Made by a program: the position numbers and the translations under genes. The notes beneath the pieces were generated by a model. It saw nothing but the letters and a program-made list of their open reading frames with translations. It was not told the DNA's origin and searched no databases. From Mnemiopsis leidyi (lineage: Eukaryota; Ctenophora; Tentaculata; Lobata; Bolinopsidae), in the NCBI GenBank assembly GCA_000226015.1, contig JH154184.1:371426-392292 (forward strand): a stretch of 20,867 nucleotides of DNA, written 5' to 3'. How positions within the stretch are numbered: position 1 is the first letter of the stretch; the number at the start of each line of letters is the position of its first letter. Of the stretch, positions 8,401 to 15,163 are shown piece after piece.

Positions 8401-8873
8401 GCAGAATTTGAAGTGGAAATACAACACAACGTGAAATTTAAAGTGGAATTACAAAAAAAACTGGAATTTGAAGTGGAAATACTCAACGACAGCACCCCTC
8501 CTCTACACTTACCTACTTTACCGAGGACGGTATCACAAAACATCACACTCCGCTCAACCTCCATCTGGATACCGTTGAAGATACTATCCAATGACTCAAT
8601 CCCTCCACATTTCTTCCCGTTTCCCGTCTTTCCCAAACTTCCCGTTTTACCCGGACTGTTTTCCCGGGATCTTACTTCCACCACCTTCCTGACAACGCCC
8701 TCCACTCCTAACTTCCTCACTACATCCACGTCTCCAATCACCACGCCTAGAGGAACGTCGCTGTTTTGTCTGGTGCATGTCACGTTGTTTTGTCTGTGAC
8801 ACGTCACGTGGTGTTGTTTGTGACACGTGACTTGTTGGGAGTTCCGCAGGGCAGCAGTTTGGGTGGTTGTCAT
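2375..8873 (-). CDS. SH2-domain protein, probable signalling adaptor (six-exon model)
   Basis: Six minus-strand exons join in frame into about 421 residues. Residues 1-134 are Ser/Thr/Cys-rich with three VTC-containing 8-mers at 15-38 and an acidic SGSGLSEDEPLSP segment. Residues 135-295 are disordered, with Thr-Cys pairs and a decapeptide array at about 220-284. An SH2 domain spans about 296-392: WYQTDLSREHAEELL (alpha-A Arg306), GTFYIRGSS (FLVR-like, beta-B5 Arg324), VEHYLV (beta-D4 His347), AKFPSFVKLLAFF and a closing LKVRNV strand. A charged tail of about 29 residues follows. SH2 domains bind phosphotyrosine peptides, and the key binding residues are present. No kinase, SH3 or membrane segment is seen, so an intracellular adaptor is inferred. 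The KFPS-to-helix part resembles GRB2-type SH2 domains, but the family is unassigned. All junctions are GT-AG. The SH2 call is strong; the N-terminal exons are moderate. Confidence 0.8.
2979..3066 (-). CDS. SH2 gene exon 5: C-terminal half of SH2 domain
   Basis: An 88-bp exon sits between a strong acceptor (gtttccttctcag) and a GTGAGT donor. It starts with two bases completing Leu and ends in phase 2. It encodes LQMENSSAKFPSFVKLLAFF followed by AQSRTYSA. The NSSAKFPSF-helix pattern is the beta-F/alpha-B part of SH2 domains (compare the F-x-S/T-L-x-x-L-V pattern). A frame starting at ATG 3088 also enters this exon in frame, so an alternative first exon cannot be excluded, but phase and homology favour splicing from exon 4. 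Confidence 0.8.
3067..3455 (-). other. intron 4 of the SH2 gene (389 bp)
   Basis: The intron has a GTAAGT donor at 3455-3450 and a TTCTCAG acceptor at 3073-3067. Most of its 5' two thirds is the GAAAGAGAAACT array described separately; the remainder holds nothing recognisable. Confidence 0.75.
3205..3452. repeat. degenerate array of GAAAGAGAAACT (ISRE-like) units
   Basis: GAAAGAGAAACT occurs exactly at 3205, 3236, 3280, 3376, 3424 and 3441, with near copies at about 3311, 3344 and 3393, usually followed by aacggtttaa. The 12-mer matches the interferon-stimulated response element core GAAANNGAAACT bound by IRF-family factors. On the transcribed (minus) strand the unit reads (G)TTAGTTTCTCTTTC, and the last copy overlaps the GTAAGT donor of exon 4. 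Copies are spaced irregularly (17-96 bp). A pyrimidine-rich intronic splicing role is an alternative to a transcriptional one. Confidence 0.9.
3456..3566 (-). CDS. SH2 gene exon 4: core of SH2 domain with FLVR-like motif
   Basis: A 111-bp exon lies between the acceptor cacttccattgcacttccag and the donor GTAAGTTTC. It starts with GA, which completes Gly with the last G of exon 3, and encodes TFYIRGSSKPDHYALSV followed by HISYTAPCVEHYLVQDKNN. GTFYIRGSS is the FLVR motif with its invariant Arg, YALSV is beta-C, and VEHYLV is beta-D with the conserved His. The loop ISYTAPC is slightly long for the family. Splice sites, phase and domain match agree, so this is the best supported exon in the window. 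Confidence 0.88.
3567..3768. repeat. 11-bp array (tagaagtgaaa), degenerate
   Basis: About 17-18 copies of an 11-bp unit, consensus tagaagtgaaa with variants such as tagaagtgcaa, start directly at the acceptor of exon 4. On the minus strand the unit is tttcacttcta, which supplies the polypyrimidine tract of that acceptor. AAGTGAAA also resembles half of an IRF or PRDM1 site. The unit is close to one DNA helical turn. Confidence 0.9.
3769..4360 (-). other. intron 3 interior, no gene seen
   Basis: This is the middle part of the 990-bp intron between exons 3 and 4 (3567-4556). It is AT-rich with stop codons in all frames and no recognised element. Confidence 0.6.
4361..4417. repeat. 19-bp repeat, 3 copies
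   Basis: Three units (gtacaatgcaatgaagaaa and one- or two-base variants) begin at 4361, 4380 and 4399, inside intron 3. Minus-strand ORFs here are repeat artefacts rich in Phe, Leu, His and Cys. Confidence 0.9.
4557..5110 (-). CDS. SH2 gene exon 3: disordered Thr/Cys-rich region and start of SH2 domain
   Basis: The long open frame encodes a hydrophilic region (TDNNTPAKPAENDLAQLKHN), Thr-Cys pairs (VTCK, ITCK, PTCK, TTCQ), a decapeptide array, and the SH2 N-terminus WYQTDLSREHAEELL with the alpha-A Arg. The exon ends G|GTTAGT, and that G plus exon 4 gives the Gly of the GTFYIR motif. The frame stays open upstream to 5160, where ttcag|cag is a stronger acceptor; however, joining exon 2 there hits a stop after a few codons. 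The AG|G at 5110 keeps the frame but has a weak tract. AG|AC at 5093 would allow exon 1 to splice here directly, skipping exon 2. The antisense ORF is a shadow. Confidence 0.82.
4660..4854 (-). repeat. coding 30-bp minisatellite (TTEKTTYCPA decapeptides)
   Basis: About 6.5 copies of a 30-bp unit within exon 3 encode decapeptides such as TTENTTCCPP, TTENTTYCPA, TIEKTSYCPA, TTEKTTYCPA and ATEKSTCCAP. The unit is a multiple of three, so copy-number change would keep the frame. Each unit ends Cys-Pro or Cys-x-Pro, and three have a Tyr before Cys. Confidence 0.92.
5111..5548 (-). other. intron 2 of the SH2 gene (438 bp in this model)
   Basis: The intron lies between the GTAAGT donor of exon 2 and the chosen acceptor of exon 3. 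A stretch at about 5390-5490 is open in some minus frames, but its phase does not fit the flanking exons. No repeat is seen. Confidence 0.5.
5549..5588 (-). CDS. SH2 gene exon 2: 40-bp acidic micro-exon
   Basis: A 40-bp segment is flanked by a very good acceptor (aatgttttttcag) and a very good donor (CCCC|GTAAGTC). Its first two bases, AA, complete Glu with the last G of exon 1, then SGSGLSEDEPLS follows and CC starts a Pro codon. The Ser/Glu/Asp composition is typical of disordered linkers. Another frame is also open, so assignment rests on phase agreement with exon 1. Because 40 is not a multiple of three, skipping it shifts the frame unless a different exon 3 acceptor is used. Confidence 0.6.
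5589..6637 (-). other. intron 1, downstream part; no gene supported
   Basis: Overlapping ORFs are open on both strands at about 5805-6223 (92 aa plus, 116 aa minus). Neither has flanking splice sites in a phase compatible with exons 1 and 2, and neither resembles a known family. TGACGTCA-like sites occur near 6040 and 6478. Confidence 0.45.
6638..7045. repeat. 52-bp minisatellite, 8 copies, palindromic CACCATGGT core
   Basis: Units begin at 6638, 6690, 6742, 6793, 6845, 6897, 6949 and 7000 (spacing 51 or 52). Each contains GTCACCATGG followed by TAA, TGA or CAA, and then ctacccagggataacgctgttac. Copy 4 carries GTCACCATGGTAAC, a full match to the RFX X-box consensus; copy 8 carries the perfect palindrome GTCACCATGGTGAC; most others miss only the last base. 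The array lies in intron 1 of the SH2 gene. Units share nothing with the 47-bp array at 1-329 except the core. Confidence 0.95.
7046..7759 (-). other. intron 1, middle part; nothing recognised
   Basis: AT-rich DNA in which the 60-codon ORF at 7420-7602 has no supporting context. Weak direct repeats (aaggt, aagtt-rich) occur near 7050-7140. Confidence 0.55.
7760..7831. repeat. 21-bp repeat, about 3.4 copies
   Basis: Units of 21 bp (aagttcactacaactgtagtt) begin at 7760, 7781, 7802 and 7823; the last is partial. The array is inside intron 1. Confidence 0.9.
8374..8493. repeat. 30-bp repeat, 4 copies, just inside intron 1
   Basis: Units begin at 8374, 8404, 8434 and 8464 (consensus gaatttgaagtggaaataca plus a variable 10-mer). 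The array starts 19 bp downstream of the exon 1 donor on the transcribed strand. It creates a long Ser/Cys/Asn-rich minus-strand reading frame that continues from exon 1 to a stop near 8358, so an unspliced or retained form could encode it. Confidence 0.9.
8513..8873 (-). CDS. SH2 gene exon 1: putative start exon
   Basis: ATG at 8873 has a purine at -3 (gttgccATGa) and opens 120 codons ending at G|GTAAGTG. The peptide has three 8-residue units (VTCHKQHH, VTCHRQNN, VTCTRQNS), then a Val-rich segment, a basic SRENSPGKTGSLGKTG segment and ESLDSIFNGIQMEVERSVMF. The segment is richer in GC than its surroundings. The donor G joins AA of exon 2 to give LGKV-E-SGSG. The frame is open upstream to 8933, where a ctgcag acceptor would allow an earlier exon, so this may be internal. 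It resembles no known domain. Confidence 0.6.
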
Positions 8874-8879
8874 GGCAAC
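8866..8879. promoter_or_regulatory. X-box-like palindrome over the putative start codon
   Basis: GTTGTCATGGCAAC is one base from the RFX consensus GTNRCC-N2-RGYAAC and contains the minus-strand ATG of exon 1. It could be a 5' regulatory element or simply coincide with the start context. Confidence 0.35.
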
Positions 8880-8933
8880 CGGGAGAGAAATCCTCCGGTT
8901 TTTACTGCTGCAGCTAGATAAATTGAGGTGTTA

Positions 8934-9206
8934 TTGAGTAACTATTTTTATTTGGCCACGGTATTACTATGATATCGGCAAATACGACCGTAAAAACGGC
9001 AACATTGGATAAAAATTGATGACAATAATTTGCAACAGCAAAGTGACGAAGTTTGCGCTAGATAAAATGTCGGCTACGAAAACAAAGGAAGTTAAAGAGA
9101 GAGAGTCAATAAACCGAGAGGAACCGAAACATTCGACACTGAATGTCGGCTGGGAATTTCCACAAGCACCAAACACTGTACATTAGCGTGCAGTGTGTCT
9201 CTACAG
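8934..9206. other. upstream flank of the SH2 gene, no gene supported
   Basis: A CTATTTTTAT motif near 8942 resembles a MEF2-like site, but the evidence is weak. Several overlapping minus frames remain open in this region and on to 9456 without consistent splice sites. Confidence 0.4.
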
Positions 9207-9284
9207 CCATACGAACACACAAACTGACACACAAACTGAAACGTGTTACACAAACAGAGAGACAAACAAACCCGCGGAGAAACT
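9207..9284 (+). CDS. possible 78-bp exon, plus strand
   Basis: A pyrimidine-rich acceptor (gtgtgtctctacag) and a consensus donor (aaact|gtaagttc) frame a segment with two open frames. One reads HTNTQTDTQTETCYTNRETN, the other basic residues. The composition is simple (acacacaaact repeats) and no homology is seen. Possibly an exon of an unidentified gene, or a chance pair of sites. Confidence 0.22.
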
Positions 9285-9780
9285 GTAAGTTCGCCCCTGA
9301 GGGGTCCAGCTGGAATAACAAACAGATTCTTGGCACTTCTGGGACTGTGTTGATGAAAATAAGAATAAATATAAGAATGAAAATACAATATTTGATAAAT
9401 TGATATGAGATTTCAAAAAAAGGTGAAGTAAACATCAAACAAGCTCTCCAATACATCCGAGAAAGGACACATTTCTAGAGAACTCTAGAGTTAGCGCTGA
9501 CAACGAATTTATGAAATGTTTCAACAGCCGAAATATAGAAGTATGAGAGTAAAATGCATTCCTCAGAATCACTGCTTTTAAAAGACCGCAATATAATGGA
9601 GGAATGAGGATCAATATTTTAGAGATTTTATGTCGAGAAACTTAATTAACAATATAAAATATGTTCAGTCTAAAGAAACGACACTTCGCAGTCAATTAAA
9701 TTTGTAACCTAATATTTTAAGTATTGCAGTGTGTAGCTCAAATAAAAAACTTTGGGGTGTTGGCCTAGGACTCATGAAGC
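9285..9780. other. no gene or repeat recognised
   Basis: AT-rich DNA with frequent stops in all frames. Confidence 0.6.
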
Positions 9781-9794
9781 GTAACCATGGCAAC
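9781..9794. promoter_or_regulatory. X-box match outside any array
   Basis: GTAACCATGGCAAC matches GTNRCC-N2-RGYAAC at every defined position. It stands alone in non-coding DNA 0.9 kb upstream of the SH2 gene start. Confidence 0.4.
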
Positions 9795-9953
9795 TCTGGA
9801 GATAGGAGTTAGACTGTATCTTAATAGATCTAAAATACAGTTGTTATGAAATGTTATGGATATGTTATCTAAAGGTTATGTAAGGGTTATCTAATCATGT
9901 TATTTAAAGGTTGCAAAAGGTAGTTGTAGTACATATGCCAAATTTAGATACAC

Positions 9954-9967
9954 GTTTCCATGGCAAC
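9954..9967. promoter_or_regulatory. second isolated X-box-like site
   Basis: GTTTCCATGGCAAC deviates from the RFX consensus at one half-site base. It lies 173 bp from the match at 9781. Confidence 0.35.
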
Positions 9968-10925
9968 TATTGTACAAGACAACAATATAATTATGGATAG
10001 AGTGTAACCCTGCCCCCGGGTGCTATGACTTCCGTAGTAAGTAATATCATACATTAAAAGTACATTATACATTATACATTGTATAGTAAGCATCTGCAGA
10101 AAAAACAAGCACATTATTAAAAACAAACAAACAAGCGAACATACAAACGAGAAATTAACAAAGAGTATCTTATATTGAGACTGTTCCATTGTTATGACTG
10201 GTAATGTTGCGAAAACAAGTTACAGTTACAACTTACAATCGAGCTTGTTTGGACACGTGATTGTTATTGACCAATCAGAATTCAGATTGAGAAAGTTTTT
10301 CGAACAGAAACATTAACTATAGAGTAAGTAAAGCACTATTGAATGCTATTATTTGAAGTGAAAGATAGCTCAGTTAAGAGCACATAGGTAGTCTTGTTAA
10401 CAATTAATGTATGCGATTTAGTCAGAAGTTAGTTAGAAGCAGCTTATATATCTAGTGGAAAGTGTTCAAAGCGGAAAATACAAAAAGGACCAACCAGTGT
10501 AAGCGAATTTTTACATAAACTGAAACCAAGTTACGAAATTATTTAAAAATCAAGGGATAAACAAAATCGGACGCATTCAAGTAGAAACATGATATTATTG
10601 ATGTTCCGGTGGCGTGCCAGGCACGGATAAGAAGTGTAAGTAGCAAGATGGTACCGTACTAAGGTAAAGCTGGTACCGTACCGCTTTGTAGTTAGGTACC
10701 GCTAGTACCGTACCAGTACTTTTATTTAACGGAAGAAGCAGCCAATCTAAAAGAAAACAAACCAGCCACGACGCACAAACACAGACACGAAAGGAGGCAG
10801 ATGATATTATGATAACGTAATGTGCGCGAGTTAAGAAGCAACACTGCAATACAGCTGTAATACACATGTCTGTAATTTTGTTACTATTTGGCGGCTGTGT
10901 GAGCCTGTAAGTACAGCTGAGACAC
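9968..10925. other. non-coding stretch with minor repeats
   Basis: There is a tattacattatacatt-type direct repeat near 10060, and repeated GGTACCGTAC/AGTACCGTAC blocks at about 10650-10717. A CACGTG and a CCAATCAG lie at 10253-10280. ORFs on the minus strand have no support. Confidence 0.5.
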
Positions 10926-11070
10926 TCTGACGATTATCTCTGACGATTATCTCTGACGATTATCTCTGACGATTATCTCTGACGATTATCTCTGATAATC
11001 TCTGTTTATAATCTCTGTTTATAATCTCTGTTAATATCGCTGATTATGTCTCTGATTATCTCTGATTATC
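10926..11070. repeat. 13-bp array with GATA-type motif
   Basis: Five perfect 13-bp units (tctgacgattatc) run from 10926 to 10990, followed by degenerate 10- to 13-bp derivatives (tctgataatc, tctgtttataatc, tctgattatc) up to 11070. Most units contain TTATCTC, which is GAGATAA on the other strand, a GATA-factor-like hexamer. Confidence 0.93.
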
Positions 11071-13635
11071 TTGTTTTAACAGCGTGTTACTTAAAAAGTT
11101 ACAATCATCAAACACGTAAGTTGTTCTTGACACGAGTTAGCTAAAACCAGTCGATGGAACCTAAAACAGTCGGAGATATGAAAAATTACCGAGTTTAGCT
11201 TCTCCTTTAACTTACTTACAATACCTAGAAATAGTATTTACCATTAGTTACTGCTGTAACTTACATAACATTGTAACCTATCAAGCATCCACGTACAATT
11301 TTAAGCTTCTTATTCTATTAAACATGAAAACGTAGGGTGAAAATAGAAAATATTTAATTATATAGGCCCGATAAAATTCCAATCTATCAGCACAGTGTTT
11401 TAATCTATCACCAATATAAGATCGGAACTTCTGAGACTCTCGTAAAACTGGGTCTTGACGTGTCGTCTTCTAATCTAATACCATTTGATATTTCAAAGGA
11501 AATCAGTCTTCCATATTCACACGTGATATTTCATATTCACACGTGACCACGTACTTGACAGCCACCCGGGTCAATCCAGTAATTGAAAAGTTCCATTCCA
11601 TTGGACGTGAAGCCTCCTTTGACACTCCAAAGTAATCTATTTTATTTCAAGGTGTTTCCAAATAGAGGTATACGTGAATTGCTAGTGACAATGACATATA
11701 GACGAAGATCAAATGAATCTTGGGTGGAGCAATCAGCAGGTCAAATGATCATGATAATTTATAATGATAATGTACGTTAGAGTATAGTACTACAACTTAT
11801 GTCAAGAAGCTCCTTGAGCAAGTCGGCCATCGTTTTTACTGAAGTAGGGGCTTAAAAATGAAAACAACTAAGCGTAACAAAGTGAACAAGAAGTATATTT
11901 AAAAAATATTTATAGGAGCAATCTCGAATGGGGGAACGAAAAAGGCGATTAGATGAAAGTAAATTTTAGAGACGCAAGCTGTAATAAAACATTTAAAGTA
12001 AAATGTAAAAGTAAAATGTAGTATTTCGACCAGGAATGCGGTTATGGCGGTATCTAAGTAATAGCAAGAAATATTTTGATGTTTGATGTTTCGGTAGATC
12101 TATCTGATGACACACTTAGAGGATGCATGATTATAGGGCAAGCTTGAAGGAAGTTATAAGGTCGGGCAAAATTTATTTAAAGGAGCGACCAAGGAAATGG
12201 GAATTCGAAAACAAGGCATGGAATATATGGGGCCCAGTTATATGCTGGAAGAAACAGACCCAGTCTATTCACAAGACTGGTAACAACGTCAAAATGCGTT
12301 CATCGTGAGGAAACAGACGGCTGTTTAAGGGTAGTACTGCATCTGCCCCTCAATGAAGACAATTTCGTCATCACCATGACAACCGCACACTTACCAACGG
12401 GCCCCGTCAAATCCTTAAATTAGACACAAGTGACGAACTAGGTACTTAGACACAAGTATGATAATTTATAGACTTGTCTTATTATGTTATCACTTTTTAT
12501 TTATTGACTAGAATGACCCGTGTCTTGATCGAGTGGCACCATATTTTCACGTCGCTAAATTGCACCTTAGACAGGAGAATATGGCCCTGAATGTTTTAAT
12601 AACCCCCAAGACTAGGGTCAGACCATATTAAGTGATTAGGGTCAGACTTGATTAAGTGATCTAGGGAACCCGGTAAACAGTCTAATGTACCAGAATAGTG
12701 GCTACTTGTTGGTGGTGGGAAAATCAATCCAGCAATCTGGGTGATAATATTGAAAGAGAGATTAGTAGACATGGGAGTAGAGTTTACTGGAAGGTTTGTG
12801 AATGCAGTGATTACTTTAATAGGCCGTCTTTATTGGTGTTTAAAGTCCGCTCTTTAAAGACGACAAATGGTTCGTGATAACAAATTGGCTACTTAGTCTA
12901 ACTTTGAAAGTGGGCGATATCTATTGACTGGAAAGCAGGATAATCTGTGAAACAACAACTTTTAAGACCGACAAAAACATTTATATTTTGCCCAATTAGG
13001 GTTGTCTACTTTGAGATTTAACAGCACTACTACAGCACCAAGAACGTACATCCGGGTGTTTGAGCTGGGTTTTTTTTGGTTAAATGTCGGTTCTTTGTGG
13101 GACACAAAAAATTAAAAAAGGAAATATTCTAAGGGACAAAACGAAGTAACGAAACAACAAAACGGTAAGCGTGATAGAACAACTAAAGATGAGGTGTGAT
13201 AACGCATGCAAGATGGGTGCAAGCATATACCATCCTGCACCCACAACATTGTACATCATTAACACCATGCTATTAATTATCCTTACTTCCTTCCATCGTA
13301 TATACACGGGTGTGTAGTGTGTAGAGAGTAGAAACAAATACCTTGACTTCAAGACGTGTTTACGACGTGCTAGAGTTGGTGGTTAAGGATAACAAGTCAG
13401 ATGGGAAACAACTAAGCACAACATTTTCAGCAGAACAAAACTTTAGGCAGGAGTATGAGACTTGAAGTTGCCTTCTAGCAGTACACCTTGTTTTAAACAG
13501 CGTCCTATTGAGCCTTATAATTATTTTATGTTTACTTGAACTCAGTTTTTCGGCATTTTGGCGACCATCAGAAGTGTTTCTTGCATTTATTTCAGTCAAA
13601 AAGTAAGAGTCGAGGTATCTTTCGGTTGAATTGGT
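11071..13635. other. long stretch without a supported gene
   Basis: It contains a 20-bp-spaced duplication of catattcacacgtga (11512 and 11532), a 26-bp duplication of tagggtcaga...taagtgat near 12610-12660, and one near X-box (atcaccatgacaac, about 12370). ORFs at 11583-11780, 12123-12308 and minus 13080-13352 lack homology. On the minus strand a strong acceptor (ccaccaactctag) near 13380 leads into the hydrophobic 13352 ORF, and a GTAAGTGTG donor lies near 12395, but neither forms a convincing exon. Confidence 0.5.
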
Positions 13636-13775
13636 GCACGTGAGCAAGCACGTGATCAAGCACGTGGTCAAGCACGTGATCAAGCACGTGATCAAGCACG
13701 TGATCAAGCACGTGATCAAGCACGTGATCAAGCACGTGATCAAGCACGTGATCAAGCGCGTGATCAAGCGCGTGG
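13636..13775. repeat. 12-bp array of CACGTG E-boxes (gcacgtgatcaa)
   Basis: About 11.7 head-to-tail copies of gcacgtgatcaa begin at 13636. The first ten carry CACGTG; the last two are CGCGTG. Most units also hold the palindrome TGATCA. CACGTG is the core bound by Myc/Max/USF/TFE-type bHLH-ZIP factors. The unit is a multiple of three, so both strands show artefactual repeat ORFs (minus LITC repeated), which are not taken as genes. Confidence 0.96.
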
Positions 13776-14400
13776 TATGTATTAGAATTCGAATTAGGAC
13801 GGAGTTCTCTTAAATGTTCAATAATTACTTGGGCCGTGGATTTTGGTTTGAAAAGTAAATTTGGAGAAAATCTAGAGGTATATGAAATGTTGATGTATGT
13901 TTTAAAACAGAACGTTAAGACAAAACTGTAGAATAAGTGAACGAGATGACTTCTAATGCCCCCAAAAATGTTAAAGGGGGATAATTGAGTAAGTTAGCTT
14001 TTAAAGTACATCATTTAAACTTTAACCAAATAATATGAAATTTCACGTGATTCACGCAGTAAACGTAACTTTGTGGATGAAATATACACCACGTTCTCAC
14101 AAATAAACAGGCAATCACACACAAAAACAAAGATACAATCTTACAGACTTACTCACAAACCGCAAACATGTCCAGAGAAAGTACACAACACTCGAACGTA
14201 TTTCATCTAGCATAATATGACTGGAGCAACGAGGAGCTTCAGAGCGATGAACTTCATGTTCATTTCACACCAAGCACAGATTAAAAAGGAGCTGTGGGGG
14301 TGGTGAGATAGTTTATTGGACGGTAGGCAGGTTGGCTGGGCCTGGAGTACATTGTGTGGCGGAGGTGTCGTGAGAATAGCTCGTCCTTCTGACTTACGAT
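13776..14400. other. no supported gene
   Basis: On the minus strand a GTAAGTCTG donor near 14150 follows a short ATG frame (MKYVRVLCTFSGHVCG), and just upstream lies a 16-codon signal-peptide-like ORF (MKFIALKLLVAPVILC). Both are too short to call. Confidence 0.4.
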
Positions 14401-14478
14401 TCTAACTGACTTACTTACTTCTCTAACTGACGTACTTACGTTTCTAACTGACGTACTTATGCTTCTAACTGACGAACA
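14401..14478. repeat. 21-bp repeat, about 3.7 copies, GTAAGT on minus strand
   Basis: Units tctaactgacgtacttacgtt begin at 14401, 14422, 14443 and 14464. On the minus strand they contain GTAAGT donor-like hexamers in two copies and in the flanking half-copy at 14391. An 87-codon minus ORF (14544-14281) reads them as heptapeptides (SVRNVST, SVREVSK). It may be coding, but no homology is seen. Confidence 0.88.
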
Positions 14479-14598
14479 TAAAACTTCCTTAATTGGTAAG
14501 TGCATCAAACCATTATAAAGCTTGTGGTCTTGGACCAAAATCAAGAGTTTAGAGTGCTCATCATGACTGAAGTGGGCGAAATAAAATCATGTGCAATA

Positions 14599-14639
14599 TA
14601 AACGTCGTGACGTCACAAAATCTAACGTCACGACGTTTA
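14599..14639. repeat. perfect 15-bp inverted repeat with 11-bp loop
   Basis: The left arm taaacgtcgtgacgt (14599-14613) is the exact reverse complement of acgtcacgacgttta (14625-14639), separated by cacaaaatcta. The left arm with adjoining bases contains the CRE palindrome TGACGTCA (14608-14615). Confidence 0.95.
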
Positions 14640-15163
14640 GGGCAGCTCAACGGTCAACCGCGCTTACAACAGTTCAAGAACTAAAACGAAACACCTCGAT
14701 CTCCATTAGATCTCCAATAATGACAGAACCTACAGATCACCATTGATCTCAGATCGCAGATCAGAACAGTGGAACACGGCAAGTATCAGGCCGATCAGTG
14801 TAATCCTTGTCCGTTAATTAACACTTCCAATTACACTCCAACTAACGAGATAATTAAACTGAAACAAGCCGACATTACACGGCGCTTTGTTAAAGTCTGT
14901 GAAACTGCAACTAGAGAATCCGGTGATTATTCAATTAGGGTATCGATAATTTTCGGTATTCCTTTAATTTCGTCATTATAAAGCAGGAGTGAGAATATAT
15001 GCGGGGTTTAGTGACACGAGTAATGGGGCGAGCAATATACCAAGTTTGTAAGAGATAACAATAATACCATGAAACAGTCCGTTCCACGAGCAACACGAGA
15101 CGTTTAAACAACACTGCCCCGATATACGCTGATTATAAAACACGGTCCGGCTATTTCTATCGA

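Noticed and set aside
9092..9456. Several minus ORFs of 98 and 116 codons
   Set aside because: Mutually overlapping frames rich in Cys, Val and Phe arising from purine-rich and acaca-rich sequence on the other strand; no domain or consistent splice sites.
13080..13379. Hydrophobic minus ORF after a good acceptor, possibly a membrane protein exon
   Set aside because: Hydrophobicity follows from A-rich plus-strand composition; no donor, homology or partner exon was found.
13360..13813. Repeat ORFs on both strands reading LITC or VIKH repeats
   Set aside because: Products of a 12-bp array; flanking sequence shows no coding character or splice sites.
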